From NCBI RefSeq assembly GCF_021290985.1, contig NZ_JAJOYU010000015.1, positions 46,880-110,879 on the forward strand: a stretch of DNA of 64,000 nt, written 5' to 3'. Of this stretch, positions 27,692-36,061 are shown in pieces. The stretch comes from Rheinheimera soli. GTDB taxonomy: Bacteria; Pseudomonadota; Gammaproteobacteria; Enterobacterales; Alteromonadaceae. Position 1 is the stretch's first letter, and every line of letters begins with the position of its first letter. Position numbers and translations under genes: made by a program. The notes below the pieces were generated by a model, which saw nothing but the letters and a program-made list of their open reading frames with translations, was not told the DNA's origin and made no database searches.

Positions 27692-28294
27692 TCAGATAGG
27701 TTTACGGCCACTAAAGGCGTGTGACAAGGTAGTCCCGTCCACATACTCTAAATCGCCCCCCACAGGCACACCATGGGCGATACGGGAGACATTCACCTGA
27801 TACTTTTTACACTGTTCGGCAATGTAATAGGCTGTGGCATCACCTTCCACTGTCGGATTGGTGGCCAATATCACTTCCTGCACTGAACCTGTACCTAGCT
27901 GCTTTTGCAGTAAATCCAGCCCCAGTTCTGACGGACCTATGCCATCAAGTGGCGATAACTGGCCCTGCAACACAAAATAACGGCCTTTAAACTGACCGGT
28001 TTGCTCTATCGCAAACTGATCAGAAGACGAGGCGACAATACAAAGGCTTTGACTGTCGCTACGCCTCGGGTCTGAGCAAATCGCACATAAATCAGTTTCG
28101 CAAAAAGTACGGCACTGCTGGCAATGCCCTACTTTCTCCATAGCCACAGCCAAGGCCTTCGACAACTGCACAGCCCCGGAACGGTTGCGTTCCAGCAACT
28201 GCAGGGCAATGCGTTGTGCCGACTTTGGACCTACGCCTGGCAATATGCGCAAGGCGTCGATCAGTTGCTGCAGCAATGGGCTAAATTTGCTCAT
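27692..28294 (-). CDS. recR: Recombination protein RecR
   Basis: The 200-residue protein acts with RecF/RecO in loading RecA at gaps. It has the helix-hairpin-helix [18 protein letters not shown], a four-cysteine zinc finger ([16 protein letters not shown]), and a Toprim domain ([46 protein letters not shown]). It follows ybaB by 18 bp, as in most gammaproteobacteria. Confidence 0.97.
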   Translation of the reverse strand: MSKFSPLLQQLIDALRILPGVGPKSAQRIALQLLERNRSGAVQLSKALAVAMEKVGHCQQCRTFCETDLCAICSDPRRSDSQSLCIVASSSDQFAIEQTGQFKGRYFVLQGQLSPLDGIGPSELGLDLLQKQLGTGSVQEVILATNPTVEGDATAYYIAEQCKKYQVNVSRIAHGVPVGGDLEYVDGTTLSHAFSGRKPI

Positions 28295-28312
28295 ACTAAA
28301 TCAAACAACAAC

Positions 28313-28648
28313 TTAGAACGGCATCTTAAAACCAGGAGGTAATTGCATACCACCGGTCACAGCAGCCATTTTGGCTTTATTGGTTTCTTCAACACGGCGT
28401 ACTGCGTCGTTAATAGCTGCAGCTACTAAATCTTCGACCATTTCTTTGTCATCCTGCATCAGACTGTCGTCGATGCTGACACGGCGTACATTGTGGTTGC
28501 CTGTCATGGTGACTTTCACCAAACCTGCACCCGACTCGCCTGTGACTTCCAGATTAGCCAATTCCTGCTGGGCCTTTTGCATTTTATCCTGCATGGCTTG
28601 CGCCTGCTTCATGATATTGCCTAAACCGCCACCACCACCTTTGAACAT
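28313..28648 (-). CDS. ybaB: Nucleoid-associated protein YbaB/EbfC
   Basis: The 111-residue DNA-binding protein starts [20 protein letters not shown] at ATG 28648, matching the family length of 109. Upstream in-frame residues are not family-like. It sits between dnaX and recR in the conserved order. Confidence 0.95.
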   Translation of the reverse strand: MFKGGGGGLGNIMKQAQAMQDKMQKAQQELANLEVTGESGAGLVKVTMTGNHNVRRVSIDDSLMQDDKEMVEDLVAAAINDAVRRVEETNKAKMAAVTGGMQLPPGFKMPF

Positions 28649-28724
28649 AACTGTACTCTCTTTAAAAATGACTCGATTAAACTGGCGACAAGATAATGAC
28701 TTGAGCCCCAAAATACAAGACGAA

Positions 28725-30905
28725 TTAGTTGACGATAATGCTGTCAGCGACTATTTCCGCCCCAAAATCTTTTTGCAGCTGCACCACCCATGGATCCTGC
28801 TGCAACAACTGCTCGACATAAACCAAACGTTCCTGCTCAATACGCTGCTGAATAGCCACAGGGCAAGTCTCTACCCAAGGTTGATACTGAATGTCCAGCT
28901 GAACCGTTTTATTAAAAGCCTGACTCAACTCTTTAATAATTTCAGCACGGAATTTTTCTTTGTCCAGATGCTGCTGACTTTGACAGACCAGTAACTGCAC
29001 CGTATCACCTGCCCAACTAATGCAACTGTGCAGCAAATACAAACGCAATAATCCACCTAAATTCAGGCTATCAACTAAAGCCGCCCACTCATCGACCTGA
29101 GCGGCGAGGCGCACTGAAAAGTTTTCAGCGGTGATCACTCCATCAAAACGATATTGAGCTTTCGCTTCCGGCGCAGCTATTGGCTGTGGTTCTGGCGCAG
29201 GCTCAGATTGATGTTGCTGCTGAAATTCCTGCCAGGCCCAATCGGCCGCAAAATCTGCATCCTCTGTTGGTATATCCAAAGCATCAGATTCATCCGGATA
29301 AACGGACATCACAGGTTCTGGTTGTTCTGACGCGGCAGCAGAAACCTGAGTGTGCTGAACAGCTGGAGCTGCCGATGTCTGAGACGGCTGATTCACTTGG
29401 GCTTGCTGTTGTAATACAGGCTGATGAACTGCAACTGGAGCAGCTTGTGCTCTTTGCATAGCAACAGGCTCTGCAGCCTTGGCTACAGCAGCACCTGCTT
29501 CAGACTTTTTTTCGGTCTGTGTCTCCACAGCCCTATCCGCACTAACAGGATCCGCTTTTATACCACGACGCGCCAGAATAGAGGCGGCTATACCAGCAGG
29601 AGCTGATGGCTGTGTACCTACCGCCACAGCTTCTACTGGAGCATGCTGCTCTGGGAGTATTTCAACTACAACTTCAGGCTCTAGTGGCAATGACTCTGCC
29701 ATATGAAGCGCAGGTTCTGGCTCTTTAGCCGGACCTGCGGTTTCAGGTAAATTAAACTTAGCTTTGAGTTCAGCCGCATGCGACACCGGAAGCGACGCTC
29801 GCATCGCAGGAGAAGTATCAGCTCCAGGCACAAAAGCTACAGCTCGTAATAACGCCATTTCCAGACCAATACGTGGCTCTGGTGCAAAGGCCAATTCTTT
29901 TTTGCCAGAGATCAGTAACTGATAAAACAGCTGTAACTGCTCAGGGCTTTGCTGCTCTGCTAATTGCTGCACAAAAGCGCTGTGATCTGTGACTAAATCG
30001 GCAGCTTGCCAGTTAAACTGACTTAAAGCAGCTAAATGCAGCAAGGCCAGCATATCATCCAGTACATGGGCAAAATGACTATGCTGCTGCACCAATTGAT
30101 CCAGATGCTGTTTCAGCGCAGCCAAATCCCGGTTAATCACAGCTGCCAGTAAAAGCTCAGCCCACTGCTGCTCCAGATACCCCAGCATATCGCGCACTAA
30201 AGGCACAGTGATATTGGAATTACTCTGGGCTATAGCCTGATCAGTCAGGCTTAATGAATCGCGTAAACTGCCTTTGGCAGCGCGAGCTAATAAAGCCAGC
30301 GCATCTTCGGCGGCCGGAATGCCTTCCTGCGCCAACACATAAGATAAATGCTGCTTAATTTGTTCCGGGCTTAAGGCTTTTAAGCTGAACTGTAAACAAC
30401 GGGATAGCACTGTAACAGGCAGCTTTTGTGGGTCAGTCGTCGCCAGCAAAAACTTCACATGTGGCGGCGGTTCTTCCAGAGTTTTCAAAAGTGCATTAAA
30501 GCTGTGGCGCGACAGCATATGCACTTCGTCTATTAAATAAACTTTATAACGGCCGCGGCTTGGTGCGTACTGCACGTTATCGAGTAAATCGCGGGTATCT
30601 TCTACTTTAGTGCGGGATGCAGCGTCAATTTCTAATAGATCAACAAAAAAGCCCTGATCAATTTCGACACAGGCACTACAGACACCACAAGGCGTGGAAG
30701 TGACACCTGTTTCGCAGTTTAAACTTTTGGCAAAAATACGGGCTATGGTGGTTTTACCGACACCACGGGTGCCGGTAAACAAATAGGCATGATGTAATCT
30801 GTTGTGATTCAGCGCATTGGTCAGCGCAGTTTTCACATGATCCTGGCCGACCAGTTGACCAAAATGTTGAGGTCGCCATTTTCTTGCCAGTACTTGATAA
30901 CTCAT
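28725..30905 (-). CDS. dnaX: DNA polymerase III subunits tau and gamma
   Basis: The 726-residue tau protein is the clamp-loader ATPase that also links the polymerase cores. The P-loop GTRGVGKT is at 44-51, the zinc module is C-x8-CGVCSAC near 69-81, the Walker B is LIDEVHML, and sensor 1 is LLATTDP. A long Ala/Pro/Gln-rich linker (about 385-590) separates it from the C-terminal polymerase-binding part. A -1 frameshift signal at codons 465-467 would make a gamma form of 468 residues (separate entry). Confidence 0.97.
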   Translation of the reverse strand: MSYQVLARKWRPQHFGQLVGQDHVKTALTNALNHNRLHHAYLFTGTRGVGKTTIARIFAKSLNCETGVTSTPCGVCSACVEIDQGFFVDLLEIDAASRTKVEDTRDLLDNVQYAPSRGRYKVYLIDEVHMLSRHSFNALLKTLEEPPPHVKFLLATTDPQKLPVTVLSRCLQFSLKALSPEQIKQHLSYVLAQEGIPAAEDALALLARAAKGSLRDSLSLTDQAIAQSNSNITVPLVRDMLGYLEQQWAELLLAAVINRDLAALKQHLDQLVQQHSHFAHVLDDMLALLHLAALSQFNWQAADLVTDHSAFVQQLAEQQSPEQLQLFYQLLISGKKELAFAPEPRIGLEMALLRAVAFVPGADTSPAMRASLPVSHAAELKAKFNLPETAGPAKEPEPALHMAESLPLEPEVVVEILPEQHAPVEAVAVGTQPSAPAGIAASILARRGIKADPVSADRAVETQTEKKSEAGAAVAKAAEPVAMQRAQAAPVAVHQPVLQQQAQVNQPSQTSAAPAVQHTQVSAAASEQPEPVMSVYPDESDALDIPTEDADFAADWAWQEFQQQHQSEPAPEPQPIAAPEAKAQYRFDGVITAENFSVRLAAQVDEWAALVDSLNLGGLLRLYLLHSCISWAGDTVQLLVCQSQQHLDKEKFRAEIIKELSQAFNKTVQLDIQYQPWVETCPVAIQQRIEQERLVYVEQLLQQDPWVVQLQKDFGAEIVADSIIVN
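29452..29535 (-). promoter_or_regulatory. dnaX: Programmed -1 ribosomal frameshift site in dnaX
   Basis: On the minus strand the heptamer A AAA AAG (29511-29505) is in the reading phase of dnaX, spanning codons 465 to 467. After a -1 slip the next codons are GTC and a TGA stop (29502-29500). A GGAG ribosome-like sequence ends 11 bases upstream. A stem CTGTAGCC-AA-GGCTGCAG lies downstream. All elements match the E. coli dnaX signal, which yields gamma in addition to tau. Confidence 0.85.
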
Positions 30906-30926
30906 GCCACCTGCCTGTTGTTAGAA

Positions 30927-31478
30927 TTAATCGCCTGCAAATTCAACCAGACTGTAAAGGTTCAACCCAAGCTTTTCTAAACGGGCTTGTCCGCCTAAAT
31001 CCGGCAGATTTACCACAAAAGCGGCGTCTGTGGCTTTGCCACCTAAACGTTCGACTAAACTGGTTGTGGCAGCAATAGTACCACCTGTAGCCAATAAGTC
31101 ATCCACTAACAGCACCTTATCTCCGGCAACTATAGCGTCTTTATGAATTTCCAGCGTGTCTTCGCCATATTCCAGTTGATAAGACTGAGCAATACGTTCA
31201 CGTGGTAATTTACCCGGTTTACGCACTGGTACAAAAGGTAATCCCATCGCATAGGCCAAAGGTGCACCAAAAATAAAACCGCGAGATTCAGTGCCAACAA
31301 TCTTAGTAAAACCTTTGCCCTGATACTGCTGCTTAAACGCATCAATCACCTTAGCAAAAGCGTCGGCGTCCAGCATCAGACTGGTGACGTCACGAAATAA
31401 AATACCTGGCTTTGGATAGTCAGGCACAGCTTTGATCACCTGACTTAATAAAGCGGAAAGAGATTGTGCATTCATCAT
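30927..31478 (-). CDS. apt: Adenine phosphoribosyltransferase
   Basis: The enzyme salvages adenine to AMP using PRPP. From ATG 31478 it has 183 residues, as in E. coli. [16 protein letters not shown] and the PRPP-binding motif [13 protein letters not shown] are clear. A second ATG follows immediately; both lie behind AGGA. It is 21 bp upstream of dnaX. Confidence 0.96.
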   Translation of the reverse strand: MMNAQSLSALLSQVIKAVPDYPKPGILFRDVTSLMLDADAFAKVIDAFKQQYQGKGFTKIVGTESRGFIFGAPLAYAMGLPFVPVRKPGKLPRERIAQSYQLEYGEDTLEIHKDAIVAGDKVLLVDDLLATGGTIAATTSLVERLGGKATDAAFVVNLPDLGGQARLEKLGLNLYSLVEFAGD

Positions 31479-31540
31479 CACTATCCTGATTATAAAATTC
31501 AACAACTGCATACCGCCAAATTGGCTCGATATGCCACAGA

Positions 31541-31569
31541 TAAAAAAACCGCCTTGTGGGCGGTCTTTT
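31541..31569 (-). terminator. Terminator between the hvf operon and apt
   Basis: ACCGCC (31548-31553) and GGCGGT (31559-31564) form a stem with A and T runs on both sides. On the minus strand it closes the hvf transcript just after the small membrane gene. Confidence 0.8.
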
Positions 31570-31583
31570 TCGCTCGCAAAAAT

Positions 31584-31703
31584 TTAAGCGATGATCCGCA
31601 ACCAACTTACTATGGGTGCCAGACACAATAAGACCACAAATGCGATAATCAATAACGCTAACTGGCCAATGCCAAAAGACTCTTTAAAATTCTCGTCTGC
31701 CAT
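31584..31703 (-). CDS. Small single-span membrane protein downstream of hvfC
   Basis: A 39-residue frame (MADENFKESFGIGQ, then a hydrophobic helix at about 15-34, then WLRIIA) lies 45 bp after hvfC and directly before a terminator. The sequence has one strong membrane segment with an acidic N-terminus and a basic C-terminal end, so it reads as a real small membrane protein rather than noise. The ribosome site is weak (TGAGC). I do not recognise a family. Its place suggests a fourth gene of the hvf operon, but it may instead be independent. Confidence 0.55.
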   Translation of the reverse strand: MADENFKESFGIGQLALLIIAFVVLLCLAPIVSWLRIIA

Positions 31704-31748
31704 GATGTGAGCTCATTCACTAAAAAAGGTGGACCATGGTAATGAATT

Positions 31749-32486
31749 TTAGTCAGCTTGAAAAGCGTGCACTATGCCTTTCTCTGCAAAATCACGCAGT
31801 ATTGTTTCTGCTCCTGACAATAATTGAGCTGGGTCTAATTGTGGCACGTAAGGTGATAATTGACTCACCAGTTCAGCCAGAGTCAAACCCGGCTGCTGCC
31901 CCAGCACTTGCAGCAATAAAGTGGTCAGCTGGTTTAACGCGATAAATTTTACTTCGTCATCAGAGTTACGATGAATAAGTAAAAAACTAGCTTCGGTTTC
32001 TGTTGGCTGAAACTCAAGACAAATTTTATGCACTGGGTATTGATAGGCCTGAACTGATGCCAAATCGGACAACTGCAGTGCCTGCTGTTTTAGATCGCAT
32101 ATGGGACGTCCAGGTTCAGCTTTGCGGGTTGCCAGCTCTAATTCCAGCCATTCATAATGCGCCAATTCCAGCATAAACACAGGGTCATCGGGCTGCAGTT
32201 GATACTGGTGCTGTAAAAAATCTAAAAAACTCTGGGCTATGGATAAAAAGAATGGATTTTCGCAGCGATAGCCGGCAAAAAACAGCTGTAAACGCAGTAG
32301 CCACGCCTGATCTGAGTACAAAGATTTCAGCACAGGAAAAGCTGCGCAAACAAAACCTGAAACATTGTTAAACAACAACTCCCGATACACATCCAGACGT
32401 TCCTGTTCTATATCCACAGGCCTTTCGTTTTTATCCGGCTCGCGCAGATAAGAAACAAACTGCTGCTGAAGCTGTTGAAACTTCAT
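31749..32486 (-). CDS. hvfC: HvfC/BufC-like partner protein (DUF2063)
   Basis: The 245-residue protein has the N-terminal DUF2063 DNA-binding-like domain (MKFQQLQQQFVSYLREPD, RLDVYRELLFNNVSGFVCAAFPVLKSLY, FFAGYRCENPFFLSIAQSFLDFL) and a C-terminal domain that includes EFQPTETEASFLLIHRN. Such proteins partner the MNIO oxidase (DUF692) and present the precursor peptide to it. The start codon is one base after the hvfB stop, so the two are translationally coupled. Confidence 0.9.
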   Translation of the reverse strand: MKFQQLQQQFVSYLREPDKNERPVDIEQERLDVYRELLFNNVSGFVCAAFPVLKSLYSDQAWLLRLQLFFAGYRCENPFFLSIAQSFLDFLQHQYQLQPDDPVFMLELAHYEWLELELATRKAEPGRPICDLKQQALQLSDLASVQAYQYPVHKICLEFQPTETEASFLLIHRNSDDEVKFIALNQLTTLLLQVLGQQPGLTLAELVSQLSPYVPQLDPAQLLSGAETILRDFAEKGIVHAFQAD

Positions 32487-32487
32487 A

Positions 32488-33336
32488 TCAGGCCCTTAAC
32501 TTAGTATTTTGGGCTGGTTGCAGGCGGCGGATCTGTGCCAGCTCCAGTTGCAGTTGTTGCAGGTCCGGAATATTAAAATCCCTTTCCAGCAATGTCGGAA
32601 ACAGGCCGTGATGCAAATAAGCTTCGGACAATAAAGCCCAAACCGGATCAGACACATCAGCGCCATGAGTATCAATCAGCAAGCTGTCATGCTGGCGGTA
32701 ATGTCCGGCCACATGACCATAAGCAATACGCTGTGTCGGCAGGCCTTTTAAAAAAGCCAGCGCATCATAGCCATGATTGACTGAATTGACGTAAATATTA
32801 TTCACATCTAATAGCAGCTTGCAGTCGGCTAACTCCAGCACTGCATTAGTAAACTCAAGTTCAGTCAACTCCTGCCCAGGCGCCGCATAATAAGAGACGT
32901 TTTCGATGACTAAAGGCTGTTCAAGAATATCCTGCACCAGACGAATACGCTCTGCGACATAAACTGCGGCTTCTTCAGTAAAAGGAATAGGCAGCAAATC
33001 ATACAAATGCCCTGCAGCAGAGCAATAACTTAAATGTTCGCTGTAAAGTTTGATTTGATGTTCTTTTAAAAACGCTTTGATTTGGCGAACAAAATCCAGA
33101 TCCAAAGGATCAGGACTGCCTAAAGACAACGACAAACCATGGCAAATAAAACGATACCGCTCAGTTAACTGACGGAATTTTTTCTGGTAGGCGCCACCAT
33201 AAGGCAGCCAGTTTTCCGGCGCTACTTCAAAAAAGTCGATGTCGGTTTGAGGCTGTTGCAACACAGAATTGAGCATTTCACGACGTAAGCCCAAACCGAC
33301 TTCTGCAGCTTTTAAACCCAAAAGGACATCCGACAT
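32488..33336 (-). CDS. hvfB: Multinuclear non-heme iron oxidase HvfB (MNIO, DUF692)
   Basis: The 282-residue TIM-barrel enzyme modifies cysteines in a ribosomally made peptide, in characterised relatives to oxazolone-thioamide or thiooxazole groups that bind copper. Candidate iron ligands are His66 (ICHGLSLSLG), His101 (YSEHLSY), Glu145 (VIENVSYY), Asp177 (LLLDVNNIYVN), His188, His208 (GHVAGH), Asp222 and His224 (IDTHGADV) and Glu251 (LLERDFNIP). All family motifs are intact. It follows hvfA by 52 bp, with a strong hairpin in between, and a GGAGAG site precedes the ATG. Confidence 0.95.
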   Translation of the reverse strand: MSDVLLGLKAAEVGLGLRREMLNSVLQQPQTDIDFFEVAPENWLPYGGAYQKKFRQLTERYRFICHGLSLSLGSPDPLDLDFVRQIKAFLKEHQIKLYSEHLSYCSAAGHLYDLLPIPFTEEAAVYVAERIRLVQDILEQPLVIENVSYYAAPGQELTELEFTNAVLELADCKLLLDVNNIYVNSVNHGYDALAFLKGLPTQRIAYGHVAGHYRQHDSLLIDTHGADVSDPVWALLSEAYLHHGLFPTLLERDFNIPDLQQLQLELAQIRRLQPAQNTKLRA

Positions 33337-33352
33337 AAGCTCTCCTGAAAGC

Positions 33353-33378
33353 TGTCAGCCTGCGATCACAGGCTGACA
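33353..33378 (-). promoter_or_regulatory. Intercistronic hairpin between hvfA and hvfB
   Basis: TGTCAGCCTG and CAGGCTGACA form a perfect 10-bp stem with a six-base loop, 10 bp after the hvfA stop codon and 16 bp before the hvfB start codon. No T run follows, so it is not a simple terminator. It probably protects the precursor mRNA end or limits read-through, giving more peptide than enzyme. Confidence 0.72.
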
Positions 33379-33388
33379 TTCTTCGATG

Positions 33389-33712
33389 TTATACAGCACC
33401 ACCGCATTTGCCTTCACCACATTTAGCTTCTTTGGTCTTTTCTTTATCTTTGGCATCTTTTTTATCGCCGCCGCATTTGCCTTCACCACATTTAGCTTCT
33501 TTGTCTTTCGCTTTGGCTTTATCTTCGCCGCACTTGGCTTCTTTGTCTTTGGCTTTATCAGCACCACAAGAAGCTTCAGCTGAGGCTAACTGATAACCAG
33601 CATTCAGCTGTTCAGCTGAAAATGGATTCGCATTAGCGCTTAAGCTTAAAGTAGATAGAGAACCCAATACTAAAGCGCTGACGGCAACAGCAGTAGTTTT
33701 ATTCGTTTTCAT
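33389..33712 (-). CDS. hvfA: Cysteine-rich RiPP precursor HvfA (bufferin-like)
   Basis: The 107-residue protein starts MKTNKTTAVAVSALVLGSLS at ATG 33712, behind an AAGGA site. A signal peptide ends near SANA (residue 28). A linker (30-45) leads to a Lys/Asp/Glu/Cys-rich region with six cysteines at 49, 61, 75, 80, 98 and 103. These lie in repeated motifs EASCG, EAKCGEDK and, twice, EAKCGEGKCGG. EGKCG repeats are the hallmark of HvfA peptides whose cysteines are modified by the adjacent HvfB/HvfC pair. The product is probably a periplasmic copper-binding or copper-buffering peptide. Confidence 0.93.
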   Translation of the reverse strand: MKTNKTTAVAVSALVLGSLSTLSLSANANPFSAEQLNAGYQLASAEASCGADKAKDKEAKCGEDKAKAKDKEAKCGEGKCGGDKKDAKDKEKTKEAKCGEGKCGGAV

Positions 33713-33887
33713 GTCGATGTTCCTTGTAGTTGCAATAAGTTGCGTTAAGTAGACCAGCATAGCAGAGAGAAAATTTCAGAGTACCGCACATTATTTAATT
33801 TTCTGATGCACAGCAAGAGAGTTATTACAGGACATGACGATTGAAGGTGCAGCAACCACACCACAGGCGTGGCTGCTGTATCTGTTA

Positions 33888-35831
33888 CTACTTCTTATTC
33901 ACCTGAGATGCATTACCTATGTTTTTATCAAAAAACGCCAGCATCTTGTTGTAAAGCTCAACCCTGTTTTCTACTTTATAGAAGCCATGGCCTTCTTCTT
34001 TTACCATCCATTCGTAAGGCTTACCAATTTTGTCCAGGGCTTTTCTAAGGTTGTTCGCATGTACTAATGGCACACGCACATCTTTAGAACCATGCACAAT
34101 AAAGATATTTGCTTTGATTTTGTCAACATGATGCACAGGAGAAATTGAACGCATATAGTCCTCTCCCGTTCCGACATGTGATGTTATAAATTGCTCGATA
34201 TTACGGCTGTTGCTAGCATCAGAACCATCACCATCAAAAAATAGTGGCATATCGTATACGCCGACATATCCAACAGTGCACTTATACAAGTCAGGTTCTT
34301 TGATCACTCCCCACAGTGCAGCATAACCGCCATAACTACCACCATAGATACAAATGCGATCAGGATCAGTAATGCCCTGTTCTATGGCCCAGCGAGTACC
34401 ATCGGTAACATCGTCCTGCATAGACTTACCCCACTGCAATCGGCCAGCACGCGTAAAGTCGTCACCATAACCACCTGAACCACGGAAGTTTATTTGCAAG
34501 GTTGCATAACCGCGACTGGCGAAAAACTGCGCTTCAGGGTTAAAACCCCAAGTGTCGTAGACACCAAAAGGACCACCATGAACATTCACAATCAGCGGGA
34601 CTTTTTTATCCGCATTCGCTGGAGTCGTCAGGAAACCACGAATTTCCTTGCCATCCCGAGCCTTAAAACTTACCTGCTTCATAGCCACCAATTGTTCACT
34701 TTTCAGATTAGCACTGACGGAAGCGAGATAACGGGCTTGTTTATTTTCCAGATCGTACAGATAAAATTCGCCTGGGTTGCGATCACTACTGACATGGAAT
34801 AAAGCTTGCTGCCCTTTGCTGTCAAAAGAAGTAATAGTTACTTTCTGTCCGGCAAAGGCGTTTTTCAAACCCGCTAATAATAAGGCATCCGGATGACGCT
34901 GGTTAATAAAAGCATGTTCAGTGATACTGGTACCATAGTCGATCGCTAGTAACTCACCATCATGACCCAGTGAACGGCCACTGATGTCAGAATATTCGTG
35001 ACGGCCAACCAACTCCAGTGATTTAGTCTTAAAATTGTAAGCAAACAACCCTTGGCGATCGCCCTCAGGCATGTCAAAGTTTGAGACAAAATAAGCTGTG
35101 TTGTTATCTGCAGTAAAACCTAAAGGCTGAACGACCGGGTTAGCCCTTTTGACCGGCAACTCCAGACGCTGCCATTTGCCTTCATCTTTGATATGCAATA
35201 CGGTTTTGTTATCGTCAAACGTCTTTCCTTCGATAAACTCAACGCCCATGCGCAAGGTGCCACTATTGTCGGCCATCAGACTGGCAACAACACCTGGCGG
35301 CTGATCACCCAAAAATGCATCCTTCCCTTTGTAAATGTCCAATGTAAAGGCACGCATGCCCTTGTCCTCTGCCCAATGAAACTTGCCAATCAGTATGCGT
35401 TCCGGTTGGTCGGGTAATAAATGCAATATGGTGTAGCCAGACATTCCCATTTCAAAAATCAAGTTACGGCGGCTACCGTCAGCATTCGCGGCGTAAAGAT
35501 CAACTCTTACACCTTCTTTACTGACCAGATTACCGGTCACTTCAGCGACTTCCATCAAGACTCTTTCATTATTAGCCCAATGAAAAGCCAGCACATGCTT
35601 GTTTTCACCAAAGTTAAAGCTACTTTTAATTTTTTTGCTGGCTACCTGCATAATCGCCAATCTTACTTCAGTACCATGTTCATAGCTAAAGGCGACCTGA
35701 GAACCATCAGGCGACAGTTTCATGTTGCGAACCTTGGCATGCTCAAAAAAATGGCTGGTAGGAATAGTTGCAATAGCTGTTGTGCTAAACAATACAGCAC
35801 AGCTAAAAATCCAGATACGTAGTAAAAACAA
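33888..35831 (-). CDS. S9-family secreted prolyl oligopeptidase/acylaminoacyl-peptidase
   Basis: The 647-residue protein has a signal peptide (MFLLRIWIFSCAVLFSTTAIA), a beta-propeller (about 30-380) and an alpha/beta-hydrolase catalytic domain (about 390-640). The catalytic triad is visible: Ser in YGGSYGGYAALW, Asp in GSKDVRVPLVH, His in EEGHGFYKVEN. It would cut short peptides in the periplasm. It lies 230 bp downstream of a TonB receptor gene on the same strand, with a terminator between them. Confidence 0.93.
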   Translation of the reverse strand: MFLLRIWIFSCAVLFSTTAIATIPTSHFFEHAKVRNMKLSPDGSQVAFSYEHGTEVRLAIMQVASKKIKSSFNFGENKHVLAFHWANNERVLMEVAEVTGNLVSKEGVRVDLYAANADGSRRNLIFEMGMSGYTILHLLPDQPERILIGKFHWAEDKGMRAFTLDIYKGKDAFLGDQPPGVVASLMADNSGTLRMGVEFIEGKTFDDNKTVLHIKDEGKWQRLELPVKRANPVVQPLGFTADNNTAYFVSNFDMPEGDRQGLFAYNFKTKSLELVGRHEYSDISGRSLGHDGELLAIDYGTSITEHAFINQRHPDALLLAGLKNAFAGQKVTITSFDSKGQQALFHVSSDRNPGEFYLYDLENKQARYLASVSANLKSEQLVAMKQVSFKARDGKEIRGFLTTPANADKKVPLIVNVHGGPFGVYDTWGFNPEAQFFASRGYATLQINFRGSGGYGDDFTRAGRLQWGKSMQDDVTDGTRWAIEQGITDPDRICIYGGSYGGYAALWGVIKEPDLYKCTVGYVGVYDMPLFFDGDGSDASNSRNIEQFITSHVGTGEDYMRSISPVHHVDKIKANIFIVHGSKDVRVPLVHANNLRKALDKIGKPYEWMVKEEGHGFYKVENRVELYNKMLAFFDKNIGNASQVNKK

Positions 35832-35997
35832 AGTTACACTCCTTTAACATTATAAGTTTTGGTATCTCAATATTATTATCAATTATGTCACTTTTAAAGC
35901 TAAAAATAATCTTTAGCTGTGGGGAAAAGCAAAAACATTTTTTAACCCATCAAACTATAGTTGTTCAAAAACTCAGCTTATGATTTAGAGTAAAAAA

Positions 35998-36033
35998 AAT
36001 GCCAGTCAGATAATCTGACTGGCATTGGTTTTT
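35998..36033 (-). terminator. Terminator after the TonB receptor gene
   Basis: A 13-bp perfect stem AATGCCAGTCAGA/TCTGACTGGCATT (35998-36010, 36014-36026) has A and T tracts on its two sides. It lies between the receptor gene and the S9 peptidase gene. Confidence 0.92.
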
Positions 36034-36061
36034 TCGCTTACGTTTTAACTACAAGCGTTTA

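Noticed and set aside
29180..29461. Plus-strand 93-residue frame inside dnaX
   Set aside because: It is an antisense shadow of the low-complexity linker of tau.
33408..33593. Plus-strand frames opposite hvfA (Ser/Leu/Ala and Phe-rich)
   Set aside because: They are shadows of the Lys/Asp/Cys repeats of hvfA and have no start signal.
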